Source of the DNA: Aneurinibacillus tyrosinisolvens
GTDB lineage: Bacteria; Bacillota; Bacilli; Aneurinibacillales; Aneurinibacillaceae
Assembly (NCBI RefSeq): GCF_001015055.1
Contig: NZ_BBWZ01000039.1
Span: forward strand, 1-44,729
DNA length: 44,729 nucleotides
Direction of reading: 5' to 3'
The notes beneath the pieces were generated by a model that did no database searches, had not been told where the DNA came from, and saw only the letters and a list, made by a program, of their open reading frames with translations. Positions 10,539 through 19,927 of this stretch are shown here, piece after piece. Position 1 is the stretch's first letter, and every line of letters begins with the position of its first letter. The position numbers and the translations under genes are program-made.

Positions 10539-13500
10539 GTGGCAAGAACAAGTAAAACGAAAAAGGCAAAAACACCTCAATTAAAGTTCTACAAACGGTT
10601 GGTATTGAATCAGTATTTTCTAAAACTGTTTGGTGTAAGTAAGCTTGAAGAAATCGCTGAAGAAATGAAGAAACCAAGGTATGAGGGGCTGGATGACGAC
10701 AACAATACTAATTTCTACCATTTTCTAATTGAAGAATATAAGGATAAGTTCAAAATAAGCAAGGACAAGCTTTTACAATATGATGAAAACATAGTAGCTC
10801 ATACACTTAAAATCTCCGAAAAAAGGGAGTTACGCTTTTCCTGGAAGTATTTTCAGTATCTTTCTCTTCTTTTTACAGAGATTTATCTGGATATGTATGT
10901 GAATACCCCAGATAAATTGGTTGCAGAACTTAACGCTTATGTAGAAGAATTTAATGGGGATAAAGAGGATGGAGATAAGATAGAGCCTTATACGCTCACT
11001 GACCTTAAAAAAATTGCTTTTTGGAACGCAACAGGCTCTGGTAAGACCCTTATTATGCATGTCAATAGTCTTCAATACCTTCATTATATGAAACAGTCTG
11101 GCAGAGTAAATGAGATTAATAAAATAATCCTTCTAACCCCGAATGAAGGGTTATCAAATCAACATCTTGGTGAATTTCAACTCTCTGGACTTAACGCAGA
11201 ACTATTTGATAAAAATGTTGGTGGACTCCTGGCGTTAGCAGAGAAACGGATTGAGATTATTGACATCAATAAAATCAAAGACGAAGAGGGAGATAAAACA
11301 GTCGCAATCGACTCTTTTGAAGGAAACAACCTGGTACTTGTTGATGAAGGGCATCGTGGCTCTTCGGGAGAGGACTGGAAAGGTAAAAGGGATAAGTTAT
11401 GCGAAAACGGATTTTCATTTGAATACTCGGCTACCTTTGGTCAGGCAATGAAAGCATCGGGTAAAGAAGCATTAATTCAAGAGTACGCAAAATGTATTTT
11501 ATTTGACTACTCGTATCGGTACTTTTATGCGGATGGCTACGGGAAAGATTACAACATTCTAAACCTCGAAGATGACAGCAAGGAAGATATACGGCTGTTG
11601 TATCTTACTGCTTGTTTACTGACGTTTTATCAACAAAAAAGACTATTTGAAGATAATAGGAAAACATTCGCACCATTTTTAATTGAGAATCCTTTGATTA
11701 TTTTTGTAGGAGCCAGTGTCCTGAAAGGGAAGAAAAATACTGAAGCCTCTGATGTGGTTGACATCTTAACGTTCTTCTCGGATTTTATAAAGAATGAATC
11801 CAGAAGTATTAAATTGATTGAACGTTTACTTGGAGGAAGCCCTGGTCTTCTTGATAACAAAGGCAGAGAAATATTTCGGGATGCATTCAAATATTTGAAT
11901 AGCAAACCCTTAGATTACACTGGAATCTATCGGGATATTCTCAGAACCGTATTCAATTCCAATACTGTTGAAGCCGAATTACACGTTGAGAACCTAAAGG
12001 GTGTAACTGGTGAGATTGGTATTTGTGTAGGGGAAAATGAATACTTCGGAGTTATTAACGTAGGGGATGACAGTAAGCTTATCAAACTTTGCGAAGAAAA
12101 TGGGTTGATTACAGGGGTAAGAGAATTCTCGGAATCATTATTTCAGAAAATCAATGAAAATGGTTCCGCTGTAAATGTGCTTATTGGTTCAAAAAAAGTT
12201 TACTGAAGGCTGGAGTAGTTGGCGGGTAACAACAATGGGCTTAATGAATGTCGGAAGAACAGAAGGGTCTGAAATTATTCAGCTCTTTGGAAGGGGCGTT
12301 AGGCTCAAAGGGTATGAATTCAGCTTAAAACGCACCAAATTTGTAAAACGAGAAAATCCAGACATGAATGTGCCAAAATATATAGAGATTATGGAAACAC
12401 TGAATATTTTCGGGGTAAGAGCCGATTATATGAAGCAGTTTAAAGAATATCTGGAAGATGAAGGGTTGGATATAGAAAACGAGCCTGAATATATTGAGCT
12501 TCCAGTGATAAGGAACAAGAATGTTAATTTGGGTCAACTTAGAACTCTTAAGATAAAAGACGGTTTGGATTTCAAAAGGCAAGGACCTAAACCGAATCTG
12601 TCGGTATTGAGCGAAGATATTGCGAGTAACAAGATAATAGTTGACTGGTATCCCAAAATTCAAGTTCAGGCTTCCTCTGTAAGCTCTAATGATAATAGTT
12701 TAAAGTATACAGGGAAATTAACCAAAAAACACCTTGCATTTATAAACATGGATGAAGTCTATTTCCAAATTCAGGAATACAAAAATTTAAAGGCATGGTA
12801 CAACCTGAATATAACGAAGGAAAGCCTATCGCAGTTACTACGGAATCCTTCATGGTACACGCTATATATTCCTGAAGCAGAATTGGAGTTTACCGATTTT
12901 AAAAACTTCAAAAAGTGGCATGAGATTGCAATTGTTCTCTTGCGGAAATACTGTGATTACTTTTATAAACATAAAAAGGCAGAGTGGGAATTCCCACATT
13001 TGCAATATGAAGAGCTAAAAGAGGACGATACAAATTTCATCAAAGAAGAAAAGTATGTTTTCACCGTTCATAACCCAGAAGAGAATGATTCTTTGATGAA
13101 CCGATTGAATCAGTTAAAAGAACTGCTTGAATCAGGTAAACTAAAAGACATCGAATTTAAAAATTACTCGTACGGCAATTTTGAGCCATTTTTATTTGAA
13201 AAGCATTTGTATAATCCGTTGATTTACATTCGGAAGAATTCCACAGAAATTGCAGTGAGTCCCATAAATTTAAACGAGGGTGAACGTAACTTTGTATTTG
13301 ATTTAAGGAAGTTTTATGAAGGTAATACATCGTTCTTCGTGGATAAGGAACTTTACCTGTTAAGAAACAAAAGTAAAGCGGGCATTGGATTCTTTGAAGC
13401 AAACAACTTTTTCCCAGATTTCATTTTGTGGCTTATTTATCAGGGGAAACAATACATCACATTTATTGACCCAAAAGGAATCAGAAATTTGCGGGGAAAA

Positions 13501-13725
13501 AATGACGCTAAAATACAACTATCAGTGAACATTAAAGAAATTGAGAATAGGCTTAGAATACAAGATAGTAGTATTGTTCTAAATTCGTTTATCATCTCGG
13601 GTACATCGTATGATGCAGTTTCTCATTGGGGAAGCAAAGATGAATTAGAGTCACTAAATGTGCTGTTCCAGAACGATGACGATGCTTATATTACTAAAAT
13701 ATTTACCAATGTATTAGGTGAGTAA
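10539..13725 (+). pseudogene. Type III Res-like helicase-endonuclease, frameshifted
   Basis: The start is the GTG at 10539 with AGGGGG upstream, 11 bases after the methyltransferase stop. Removing one A from the A7 run at 12191-12197 gives about 1061 residues. Motifs are Walker A ATGSGKT (164-170), motif II DEGH (269-272), the conserved GSKKFTEGWSSWRV segment created exactly at the junction, and FGRGVRL as motif VI. A C-terminal PD-(D/E)xK nuclease follows, with D960 in FFPDFILW and D977-P-K979. This is the layout of type III restriction Res subunits, which translocate on and cut unmethylated DNA. As read, the first frame ends at 12206, so the protein would lack motif VI and the nuclease. An alternative ATG at 12175 opens the downstream frame. 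Confidence 0.84.
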
Positions 13726-13740
13726 AGAGTTTGCTGTGGT

Positions 13741-13769
13741 ACTGCTGGAAATCTATCCAGCAGTCTTTT
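13741..13769 (+). terminator. Intrinsic terminator of the helicase-methylase-Res operon
   Basis: A perfect 9-bp stem, ACTGCTGGA (13741-13749) with TCCAGCAGT (13756-13764), is followed by CTTTT, 15 bases after the Res stop codon. Confidence 0.8.
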
Positions 13770-13797
13770 ACTATAAAGCGAAATAGGGTGAAAGAAA

Positions 13798-14437
13798 ATG
13801 AAGGGATTCGCCTACGAAAATTCACACGAACTTACTAAGTCAATTCATGAATGTCTAAAGACCCAACATAAACGATTCACGTTGCGGCCGTTCAATCGGT
13901 ATGACCACAAGAAAAGCATGTGGTGGCTTATCCCATCCACCGAGTATCCAGCCTATAGGTTCGGAAAGTATTTCGTTTGTGAAAATGGAGACGGAACGTA
14001 TTCCGTTGGATTACATGTTGAAAAGGGATTAGAAAAGGCTGTCGAATACAAACGGGAACTGATGCTGGATGATACTTGGACATGGCATGATTTCACCAAG
14101 GCATTAGAAAAAGGAGATATTGAAACTATTCTTTTTGACATTAATCGGGCGATGAAGGGGGAAGTAGGAGTTGAGATTTGCGTGGATAGTCCTGACTTAA
14201 AGGAAACGTGGGAATATGAATTGCAGGGGGAAAGGTTTGTAGATAGAACGGGGGGAAGAGGTAGATATTAGGAAAATCCCAGCCAGGGTGAACGATATCC
14301 CCGACTTAGCATGGTATTGGGTTGACCTGTATATAGTGTTTACATTTGAAAAGTGGAATCAGGCTCAAGGTGATGAATTAAGCGACTATGAAATCGTGAA
14401 ACATCTTCTGGAACCATTGGAGAAATGGGTTCAATAG
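13798..14437 (+). pseudogene. Hypothetical protein, about 212 aa, frameshifted near the C-terminus
   Basis: The ATG follows AGGGTGAAAG. As read the gene stops at 14271 (157 residues). Shortening the G6 run at 14250-14255 by one base extends it without interruption to the TAG at 14435-14437, adding GEEVDIRKIPARVNDIPDLA and a further 35 or so Trp-rich residues that look fully coding. The protein is rich in aromatic residues (WWLIPSTEYPAYRFGKYF) and has no recognised domain. It may be a single-domain accessory factor. It follows the Res terminator, so it is not clearly part of that operon. Family not recognised. Confidence 0.6.
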
Positions 14438-15013
14438 CGTATAAAAATAACGGGTATCATCAGAAAGTTCAACTTAGATGGCGAGCACCCAAAAATTCAG
14501 TTGAGATTTTTTAAACAAGAAATGCCAAAAAAACCAGTCGTATCAATGGTTTTCAGGCTTCACAACTTTCGGAAAACATAAACCTATATATTAGCAAAAA
14601 AAAACCTATGGATAAAATGCAAATAGGAAATGTCTGCTGTTTCGAGCAGAGGAAAAACATACAACGGTTCTGGAGAAAATCGCAACAATAGATAGCAGAA
14701 TGTTTTTCCCTGCTTGTCTTCTAATCACAGCGTGGAACGGGACTTCCACGACACTTGAAATGTGCAGGTGATTTACCGAAATCAGGAAACCTCCATCCTT
14801 TACAGATATTTCAAAGGAAAGTATGAAATATCGTAATTAATTTGCGAACTTCCTAATGAATATATAATCAACGCTAAGCGTTTGGATAATGAATTCCAGC
14901 CATACTACTTGGTTTGAAGAAAGTGCACCTATTGATAAGTGAATTTGAAATCGCTAATGCCTATATTCCATAAATAACCAAAATAAAGAGCCAAGAAGTA
15001 TTGGCTCTATTGC
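14438..15013. other. Hairpin-rich non-coding region beside the partition locus
   Basis: About 575 bases without a credible gene. Visible structures are an imperfect inverted repeat with arms of about 14 bases (14646-14660 and 14700-14713, built on GAAAAACAT/ATGTTTTTC) enclosing about 40 bases, and a compact 7-bp hairpin CGTGGAA/TTCCACG at 14731-14750 with a CGGGAC loop. The downstream end holds the parR terminator. Its position next to parMR makes it a candidate for a replication origin, single-strand origin or structured RNA. None of these can be proven from sequence alone. Confidence 0.45.
14984..15008 (-). terminator. Terminator of the parMR operon
   Basis: Read on the minus strand, AGAGCCAA pairs with TTGGCTCT around a 6-base loop and is followed by a T-rich stretch. 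It starts 5 bases after the parR stop codon. Confidence 0.75.
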
Positions 15014-15298
15014 TTAGAAAAGGTTATTTATAATATCAATATCTTCACTTGAAAGAGTTTCCGTTTCACTTTGTTTTCCTTTGATAGTTAGCAAACCGTT
15101 TTCATATAAATGGTTATTTTGAAGAAGTCGGTAAAGAATTTTTTCGACTTTTGCAACTAAATCGTCTTTGGAGTATTGTACGTTCTGCATATCTGCTTCT
15201 ATTAACTTACAAATATAACTGCTTATATTATCTTTTGTTTTTAGGTATTCATATAAGTGGGAATCCTTTACGCTGATGGAGACTTTATGCCTTGACAA
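15014..15298 (-). CDS. parR: ParR-like partition adaptor protein
   Basis: The 94-residue protein has an N-terminal MSRHKVSISVKDSHLYEYLK segment that fits a ribbon-helix-helix (beta strand, then helices), followed by a helix ending in SSYICKLIEADM. The C-terminus is acidic. It is the second gene of a minus-strand operon and overlaps the end of parM by 14 bases, the usual arrangement for type II plasmid partition, where ParR binds the centromere and links it to ParM filaments. The name rests on size, predicted fold and position. ParR sequences are poorly conserved, so it could be another small DNA-binding partner. Confidence 0.65.
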   Translation of the reverse strand: MSRHKVSISVKDSHLYEYLKTKDNISSYICKLIEADMQNVQYSKDDLVAKVEKILYRLLQNNHLYENGLLTIKGKQSETETLSSEDIDIINNLF

Positions 15299-16280
15299 GT
15301 CCTTTTGCCTCCATGATTTTCAAGTAACTCAGTACGTTTGCATAAACTCCATCGGTATCAATAACAGCCGATGGAAATTCACTTAGAATTGCTTCTTTCA
15401 ATATAATACTCCCACCGCCACAAAATAATAAAATTGAGTTGTTAAATGTAAGTCCTCTACTTTTAGCAAAGTTGAAGATTTCGACAACATGAGAGGATTT
15501 GCAATCCTCGATAACGGCTTTGCTCTCTTCTTGTTTAATCCCGTTTGCAAATAGATAGCCGTCCCGCAAAATTTGTTCGGCATCGTCTTGTGAGATAGAA
15601 ATTCCATACTTTGCATACTTTGTGGTCAATTCCTCGGTAATTTTAGAACGCAGGATATTGATGCCCTGTGTACTTAAAAACATGGAATCCAATCTGGGGA
15701 CGAGGGACTGATACTCACAGAAATTAACATTCAGTGAGCCGATATCAAATATAAGAACTCGCTTGTTACGGTACTCGCTAATGCGAGAATAAATGGGACC
15801 CGTTCCTTCGGGCAAAAAGAGAACCGATTGAATCCGAAATATAAATGGCTTCTGATTTATACGCAACGAAATAGGTTTTTGGCTGTTGAGGATGGACTCC
15901 TCATATTCCTGTCGAAATTTTGCGTTCTTGTAATGGCTTAACGGAAGATTAACGGCTAATCGGATAGTTGGTATGCCAGAGTTGATTAGACCCATTTTTT
16001 CGAGGAATTTTACAATTGAAAGATATATGCAGAGCAAATGTTCCTTTGTATTCTTAGAAAGGCTAAAATCACTCCTATTTTCTGAAACGCTATCTCCAAT
16101 GAGAAAGGAATTCCCCTCCAGTTCCAATAGGTAGTTGTTCATCGGTATATCAATCCCTAAATTTTCCACTCCCTGCACTTTTGTACGAAAGCGTACCTTT
16201 TGTAGCGTACCGTTGATATAGGATGCTGATTTGGTGCTATGTTTGCCACTGTCGATAGCGATTGATAATTGGTTGGTCAT
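15285..16280 (-). CDS. parM: ParM/StbA-like actin-type plasmid segregation ATPase
   Basis: The 331-residue protein has actin/Hsp70-fold nucleotide motifs: phosphate-1 AIDSGKHSTK (8-17), phosphate-2 FDIGSLN (178-184) and the adenosine motif LLFCGGGSIIL (about 288-298). ParM proteins form ATP-dependent filaments that push plasmid copies apart. The start codon has a good AAGGAGG site 8-9 bases upstream on the minus strand. parR follows with an overlap, and the intergenic region ahead of it has repeats that could be the ParR-binding centromere and operator. Archaeal or phage actin-like proteins (Alp) are alternatives, with the same broad role. Confidence 0.85.
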   Translation of the reverse strand: MTNQLSIAIDSGKHSTKSASYINGTLQKVRFRTKVQGVENLGIDIPMNNYLLELEGNSFLIGDSVSENRSDFSLSKNTKEHLLCIYLSIVKFLEKMGLINSGIPTIRLAVNLPLSHYKNAKFRQEYEESILNSQKPISLRINQKPFIFRIQSVLFLPEGTGPIYSRISEYRNKRVLIFDIGSLNVNFCEYQSLVPRLDSMFLSTQGINILRSKITEELTTKYAKYGISISQDDAEQILRDGYLFANGIKQEESKAVIEDCKSSHVVEIFNFAKSRGLTFNNSILLFCGGGSIILKEAILSEFPSAVIDTDGVYANVLSYLKIMEAKGLVKA

Positions 16281-16594
16281 AAGAATGAATTCCTCCTTGT
16301 TTTTTAAGTTTCTATATCATAAACACTTTAAGAAGGAAAATTCGGACTTGTGCTACTAACCCTGTCGTATACCGTGCTACAAGTCGTACAGCATGTTTCT
16401 GGCTTGTAACATGCCTACCAAACAACGTTTTCATTTAGTAAAGGGAATTTAGTAATTTACATAAATTTACATACGAGTAACAATTATATAAAACACTATA
16501 GAACCGCTTTTCTATTTAATGAGTCGTTCGTATTCGGTATTCTTCTTATATGAAAAGAAAATTCCAAATTTAAAGGAGGATGCAATTATCGCAG
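16281..16594. promoter_or_regulatory. Divergent intergenic region with inverted repeats, candidate parC centromere/operator
   Basis: This segment separates parM (minus) from the ATPase gene (plus). It contains ACTTGTGCTAC followed 25 bases later by GTGCTACAAGT, and then GCATGTT...AACATGC (7-bp inverted repeat, 10-base loop) at about 16391-16414. Several elements share GTGCTAC or CTTGTA cores. Such clusters ahead of parM usually serve as both centromere and autoregulatory operator. The plus-strand end carries AAAGGAGG at 16572-16579. Assignment is by position and repeats only. Confidence 0.55.
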
Positions 16595-18274
16595 ATGACA
16601 CATGATAGTTATTTTCAGGAGTTACGGGAGCAAATACTTGATAATAAAAATAAGTGGGACAATGAACACTTCATTGTTTTCAACCATGAGGCGGGAACAG
16701 GTAAAAGCAGAACTACACATCGGATTCTTGGGGAAATGACCAAAGAATACGATTACCGAGTTTTATATGTGCAGTTGTTCGTAAAAAACGATGAATTGAC
16801 CAACACGGTAAATGCAATCAACAAGTATGCGGGAAAGGACGTAGCTTGTGGCATTGCTGGAGATGATATTCGGAAAAAGAATCAAAGACAACGAGCTGTC
16901 GAATCGCCAATTTTGTGCGTATCGCATCGCATGTACCAAATGATATGTCAGGGTGAGCACAGAGAACTCGTTAAAAACAGAGACATTCTAATCATAGATG
17001 AATACCCCAACTTAGTGGAGAAAGTTACATTCAATTGCCAGGATATCGGAGACTTGTTTGTTAGTAACGTTGGTGATGGTTGTCAAGAGATTGATGAACT
17101 GGCAAGGATGCTAAGACAGTTAGTTTGTGAGAATCGGAAAAAATGCAAAACAAACACAGAGATGGTCTTTCTCGACTTTCAATCGGTTGAGTATGAACGA
17201 TATAAAGCAGTTGCAACGAAGCTCCTAAAGTCGAGTAGTAGCGACAAGGAACAAATTGAGCGACTAAAAAAAGTGCAACAGATTCTTGAAAATGGTGCTT
17301 ACTTCTATGAAGGGGGCTTGCATACATTCGATTCATCAAATGAACTACTACTTCTGAAAAGCAACCTCATTTTAGATGCAAACGGTTTTGATTTTAAGTA
17401 CCAGCTCTCCAATAAGTTTATCCTCAAAAAACAGGACAAATTTTATGATTATTCCCACTCGCAGTTCTTCCATTACGTTGTCGATACCTCGAAAACAGGG
17501 CTATCAAAGTACATCAATTTCAATCAACGGGTTCTTAACGAAATTTCATTTGAAGGATGCAAAGGGGTTTTGTTTATAACCGATAAACAAAACAAACAAG
17601 CTCTCGAACGAGAAATTGAATACCACTTCTCTAATTATGGGGATAATTTAAAAGAAATTGAGAATAACCTTGGCTGTAAAATAAGGGTCGATTATCACGG
17701 GAATTTGAAAGGTGTCAATTATTACCGAACTTTCGATATGGTAGTCGTAATAAAATCCCCAATTTTTGATTTCCTCGCTTACGGTCTCACAAACTTCTTC
17801 TACAAATCAAAAGACAAAATCCCTGTTGGAAACATTTCGGTTTTTGAGGATGAAGACATTGAAAAAATCCGAAAGACATCTATTGCGGGTGAGCTTTACC
17901 AAGGTATGAAAAGAATCAATCGAGACAACAGCCAGTCCGCTAAGTATTATGTCTTTTGTAACAATCAAGATGTTATTGACATTGTTGTGGAACAATTCCC
18001 AGGGATTCAGTATGTTCGGAGAGAGCTTGTAGTCGAGAAAAAACGTGTAGAAGATGTCAAACCCGAACAAGCCGAAAATCCCAAAGTGGCTGAAGTTAAG
18101 AAACTGCTATTGGAGTATCGGCAATCAGGATTAAAGAGTATCAAAAAACAGGAGCTTCGGGAAGCGGTTGGCATTCGTCATAAATCAAATTTTACAAAGT
18201 TACTGCATTCTTTGGAAAAATTCCTAAGCGACAATTTTATAATTGCCAAGGGTCAACATCTAATATTTCAATAA
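16595..18274 (+). CDS. P-loop ATPase / SF2 helicase-like protein, possible plasmid replication factor
   Basis: The protein of about 559 residues has Walker A HEAGTGKSRTTH near its N-terminus (about 31-42), a Walker B-like ILIIDEYPNL, and near residue 440 a motif VI-like GELYQGMKRINRDNSQSAKYY, so it is built like a superfamily 2 helicase, though divergent. The C-terminal 55 or so residues (KKQELREAVGIRHKSNFTKL) look like a winged-helix DNA-binding domain. Start choice is odd: AAAGGAGG directly abuts an ATG at 16580, leaving no spacer, whereas the ATG at 16595 is 15 bases away. Neither spacing is ideal. It is divergent from parMR and ends in a terminator. Replication or maintenance of the plasmid is the likely role, inferred from location. 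Confidence 0.6.
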   Translation: MTHDSYFQELREQILDNKNKWDNEHFIVFNHEAGTGKSRTTHRILGEMTKEYDYRVLYVQLFVKNDELTNTVNAINKYAGKDVACGIAGDDIRKKNQRQRAVESPILCVSHRMYQMICQGEHRELVKNRDILIIDEYPNLVEKVTFNCQDIGDLFVSNVGDGCQEIDELARMLRQLVCENRKKCKTNTEMVFLDFQSVEYERYKAVATKLLKSSSSDKEQIERLKKVQQILENGAYFYEGGLHTFDSSNELLLLKSNLILDANGFDFKYQLSNKFILKKQDKFYDYSHSQFFHYVVDTSKTGLSKYINFNQRVLNEISFEGCKGVLFITDKQNKQALEREIEYHFSNYGDNLKEIENNLGCKIRVDYHGNLKGVNYYRTFDMVVVIKSPIFDFLAYGLTNFFYKSKDKIPVGNISVFEDEDIEKIRKTSIAGELYQGMKRINRDNSQSAKYYVFCNNQDVIDIVVEQFPGIQYVRRELVVEKKRVEDVKPEQAENPKVAEVKKLLLEYRQSGLKSIKKQELREAVGIRHKSNFTKLLHSLEKFLSDNFIIAKGQHLIFQ

Positions 18275-18283
18275 GAGATTAAC

Positions 18284-18312
18284 AAAGGGTGTCTTCAAGG
18301 CACTCTTTTTCT
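18284..18312 (+). terminator. Intrinsic terminator
   Basis: AGGGTGTC (18286-18293) pairs with GGCACTCT (18299-18306), including G-U pairs, around a 5-base loop and runs into TTTTTCT. It lies just after the stop of the ATPase gene. Confidence 0.7.
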
Positions 18313-18669
18313 ATTTATGGAAAATGGTTACACCATTCTATATCCCTTACAGAAAAAGGCACGTTCGCTTCCTTGAGACTGCCATAACAATACCATTTTG
18401 GAACTCATTAAAGTGGATTTTGGATAACAGTATACTGATAGGAACCCTATATTGAAGTGGCATTGATTATTGTGAAGGTTTTGCCGATAAGCCACCATTT
18501 TGTATTGTGAAGTATCCCATACACTACGAGGGTATTGATACATTACATCATGGTTTTTGTGTTATTCGTAGCTGGGTAGTATCAAAGTACATCTTTAGTA
18601 ACAGGGGAGTTTAGGTTCCTGGTATCTGCATTGTTTTGATTATCAGACGGTTTTGGGTAAATTGTAAAG
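18313..18669. other. Intergenic gap of about 360 bases, no gene supported
   Basis: Neither strand holds a frame with a start, ribosome binding site and protein-like composition. The sequence is AT-rich with short repeats of CCATTTT, and I see no strong promoter or hairpin apart from the preceding terminator. Confidence 0.35.
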
Positions 18670-18876
18670 TTGTTTGCGGTTTTCAGGGACTTATTCATTA
18701 CAATAGGTGAAGGTTTCAATTCAACTGCGAAGGCATTGATTATAGTTACCCTCTATATCGTTTATGTGCATTTGGCACATCTTTTCTATAAAGCTTTAAA
18801 GGAAATATCTAAGTTCTTCTCAGAAGTTATGAATACATCCAAAAAGTTGTTTTTTTATGCGATAGGTTCTATATAA
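18670..18876 (+). CDS. Possible small membrane protein, 68 aa
   Basis: A TTG-started frame of 68 residues has a hydrophobic segment at about 23-42 (ALIIVTLYIVYVHLAHLFYK) that could span the membrane, followed by an amphipathic Lys-rich helix. The upstream sequence lacks a strong ribosome binding site. Its stop codon lies inside the loop of an 11-bp inverted repeat that looks like its terminator, which gives some support for a real transcript. Family not recognised. Confidence 0.35.
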   Translation: MFAVFRDLFITIGEGFNSTAKALIIVTLYIVYVHLAHLFYKALKEISKFFSEVMNTSKKLFFYAIGSI

Positions 18877-18899
18877 GTAGGAACATTCAACAACTTTTT
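18841..18899 (+). terminator. Long-loop inverted repeat, probable terminator
   Basis: AAAAAGTTGTT (18841-18851) is perfectly complementary to AACAACTTTTT (18889-18899), with an inner GTTC/GAAC pairing. The A and T runs at the outer ends would let it work in both directions. Confidence 0.6.
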
Positions 18900-19106
18900 C
18901 TATTCAATTTAAGCATAATTCGTATCAATTCTTTTCTCTTACGAACGCACAAAATAATTTTTTAATTATTCTGGATATTTACAGGTTCAAAAATATACAA
19001 AATATATAAATAGCTCGAACAGGGTAGAACCGTTTTTGTACTTACGACCTTGGACAAAAATACTATGATATGCATAGAAGCGATTAAATAGATTGGAGGA
19101 TGAAAA

Positions 19107-19409
19107 TTGACTTTGGAATTAATTCAAATAGAACTCGAACAGATTGAAAACCAAATGTTCAACCACTCCCTTTACCAAAAAAGTCTGAGGGATTTGATAG
19201 AAATGGAGAGTCGAGTTTTGTCCTTAAAGGATAAATTTCTTCGGTTTAGTTTTCTTGGTAAAACGGTTGCGGAACTTGATACTGTTCGATTCAAATTGAA
19301 CGAAACGGCACTAAACATCAGAATCTCTTTAAAAGAGAGGTTGGGAGAAAGCATAAAAGATGGTTTAGTTGGATTAAATGAATTGTATCAAACATCATTA
19401 CCAGATTGA
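19107..19409 (+). CDS. Hypothetical coiled-coil protein, 100 aa
   Basis: A TTG start sits behind GGAGG at a normal distance. The product is almost entirely helical with heptad-like Leu/Ile spacing (LELIQIELEQIENQMF, later LRDLIEMESRVLSL), consistent with a coiled coil. It ends 16 bases before the four-helix-bundle gene, whose GAAGGAGG site overlaps this gene's end, so both are likely one operon. Function unknown. Confidence 0.6.
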   Translation: MTLELIQIELEQIENQMFNHSLYQKSLRDLIEMESRVLSLKDKFLRFSFLGKTVAELDTVRFKLNETALNIRISLKERLGESIKDGLVGLNELYQTSLPD

Positions 19410-19424
19410 GAAGGAGGAATTTAT

Positions 19425-19817
19425 TTGAAAACAAATAACGATAATGGATTGGTTATTAAGGATTTCAGAAAATTGGAAGTCTACAAGAAAAGCCTCGAAT
19501 TCGTGCAAAAAATCTATAGGGTAGTTGAGCAATTTCCAAAGCGAGAAGAACATATTCTTATTTCTCAAGTATTGAGAGCATCTTCCAGTATTTCCCTGAA
19601 CATCGCTGAGGGGACAAGCCAGATATATGAAATGAAGAGGTTGAACTTCCTTAATATTTCGTTAGGCAGTGCCAACGAGGTAAGAGCGATATTGGACATC
19701 GCATACCGTTTAAAGTACATTTCCCAAGAACAGTTCTATGAACTTGAAAGCCAATTAGTAGAAATCATCAAGATATTGATTGCATTGATGAAGAAAATAA
19801 AGCAAGTAACAGCTTAA
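19425..19817 (+). CDS. Four-helix-bundle protein (S23/IVP family)
   Basis: The 130-residue protein matches the family first seen as the ORF of 23S rRNA intervening sequences. Visible signatures are FRKLEVYKKSLEFVQKIY, the LISQVLRASSSISLNIAEG helix turn, and a C-terminal pair of helices. The family also includes the Avd accessory protein of diversity-generating retroelements. The start is the TTG at 19425 behind GAAGGAGG. Neither a 23S rRNA gene nor a reverse transcriptase is present here, so this is a stand-alone copy of unknown function that may bind nucleic acid through its basic surface. Confidence 0.8.
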   Translation: MKTNNDNGLVIKDFRKLEVYKKSLEFVQKIYRVVEQFPKREEHILISQVLRASSSISLNIAEGTSQIYEMKRLNFLNISLGSANEVRAILDIAYRLKYISQEQFYELESQLVEIIKILIALMKKIKQVTA

Positions 19818-19898
19818 ACGTGTTTTACAATAAATGCTGAAATCATAAGTATAGATGAACAATGAACAACATTCGTAACAAAACATGGTATATTTTTC

Positions 19899-19927
19899 TT
19901 GACAATCTACTTATAATTTGCTATAAA
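19899..19927 (+). promoter_or_regulatory. Sigma-A type promoter
   Basis: A perfect -35 TTGACA (19899-19904) and a TATAAA -10 (19922-19927) are 17 bases apart. Transcription would begin near 19934, more than 330 bases before the next start codon at 20268. Confidence 0.75.

Noticed and set aside
4496..13725. Complete DISARM system
   Set aside because: Only a DrmD-like helicase and a methylase are present. No DUF1998 or phospholipase D gene is found, and the last gene is Res-like.
18328..18543. 71-codon minus-strand ORF
   Set aside because: No ribosome binding site and no protein-like composition.
19425..19817. Diversity-generating retroelement (Avd-like protein)
   Set aside because: No reverse transcriptase and no TR/VR-like repeats in the window.
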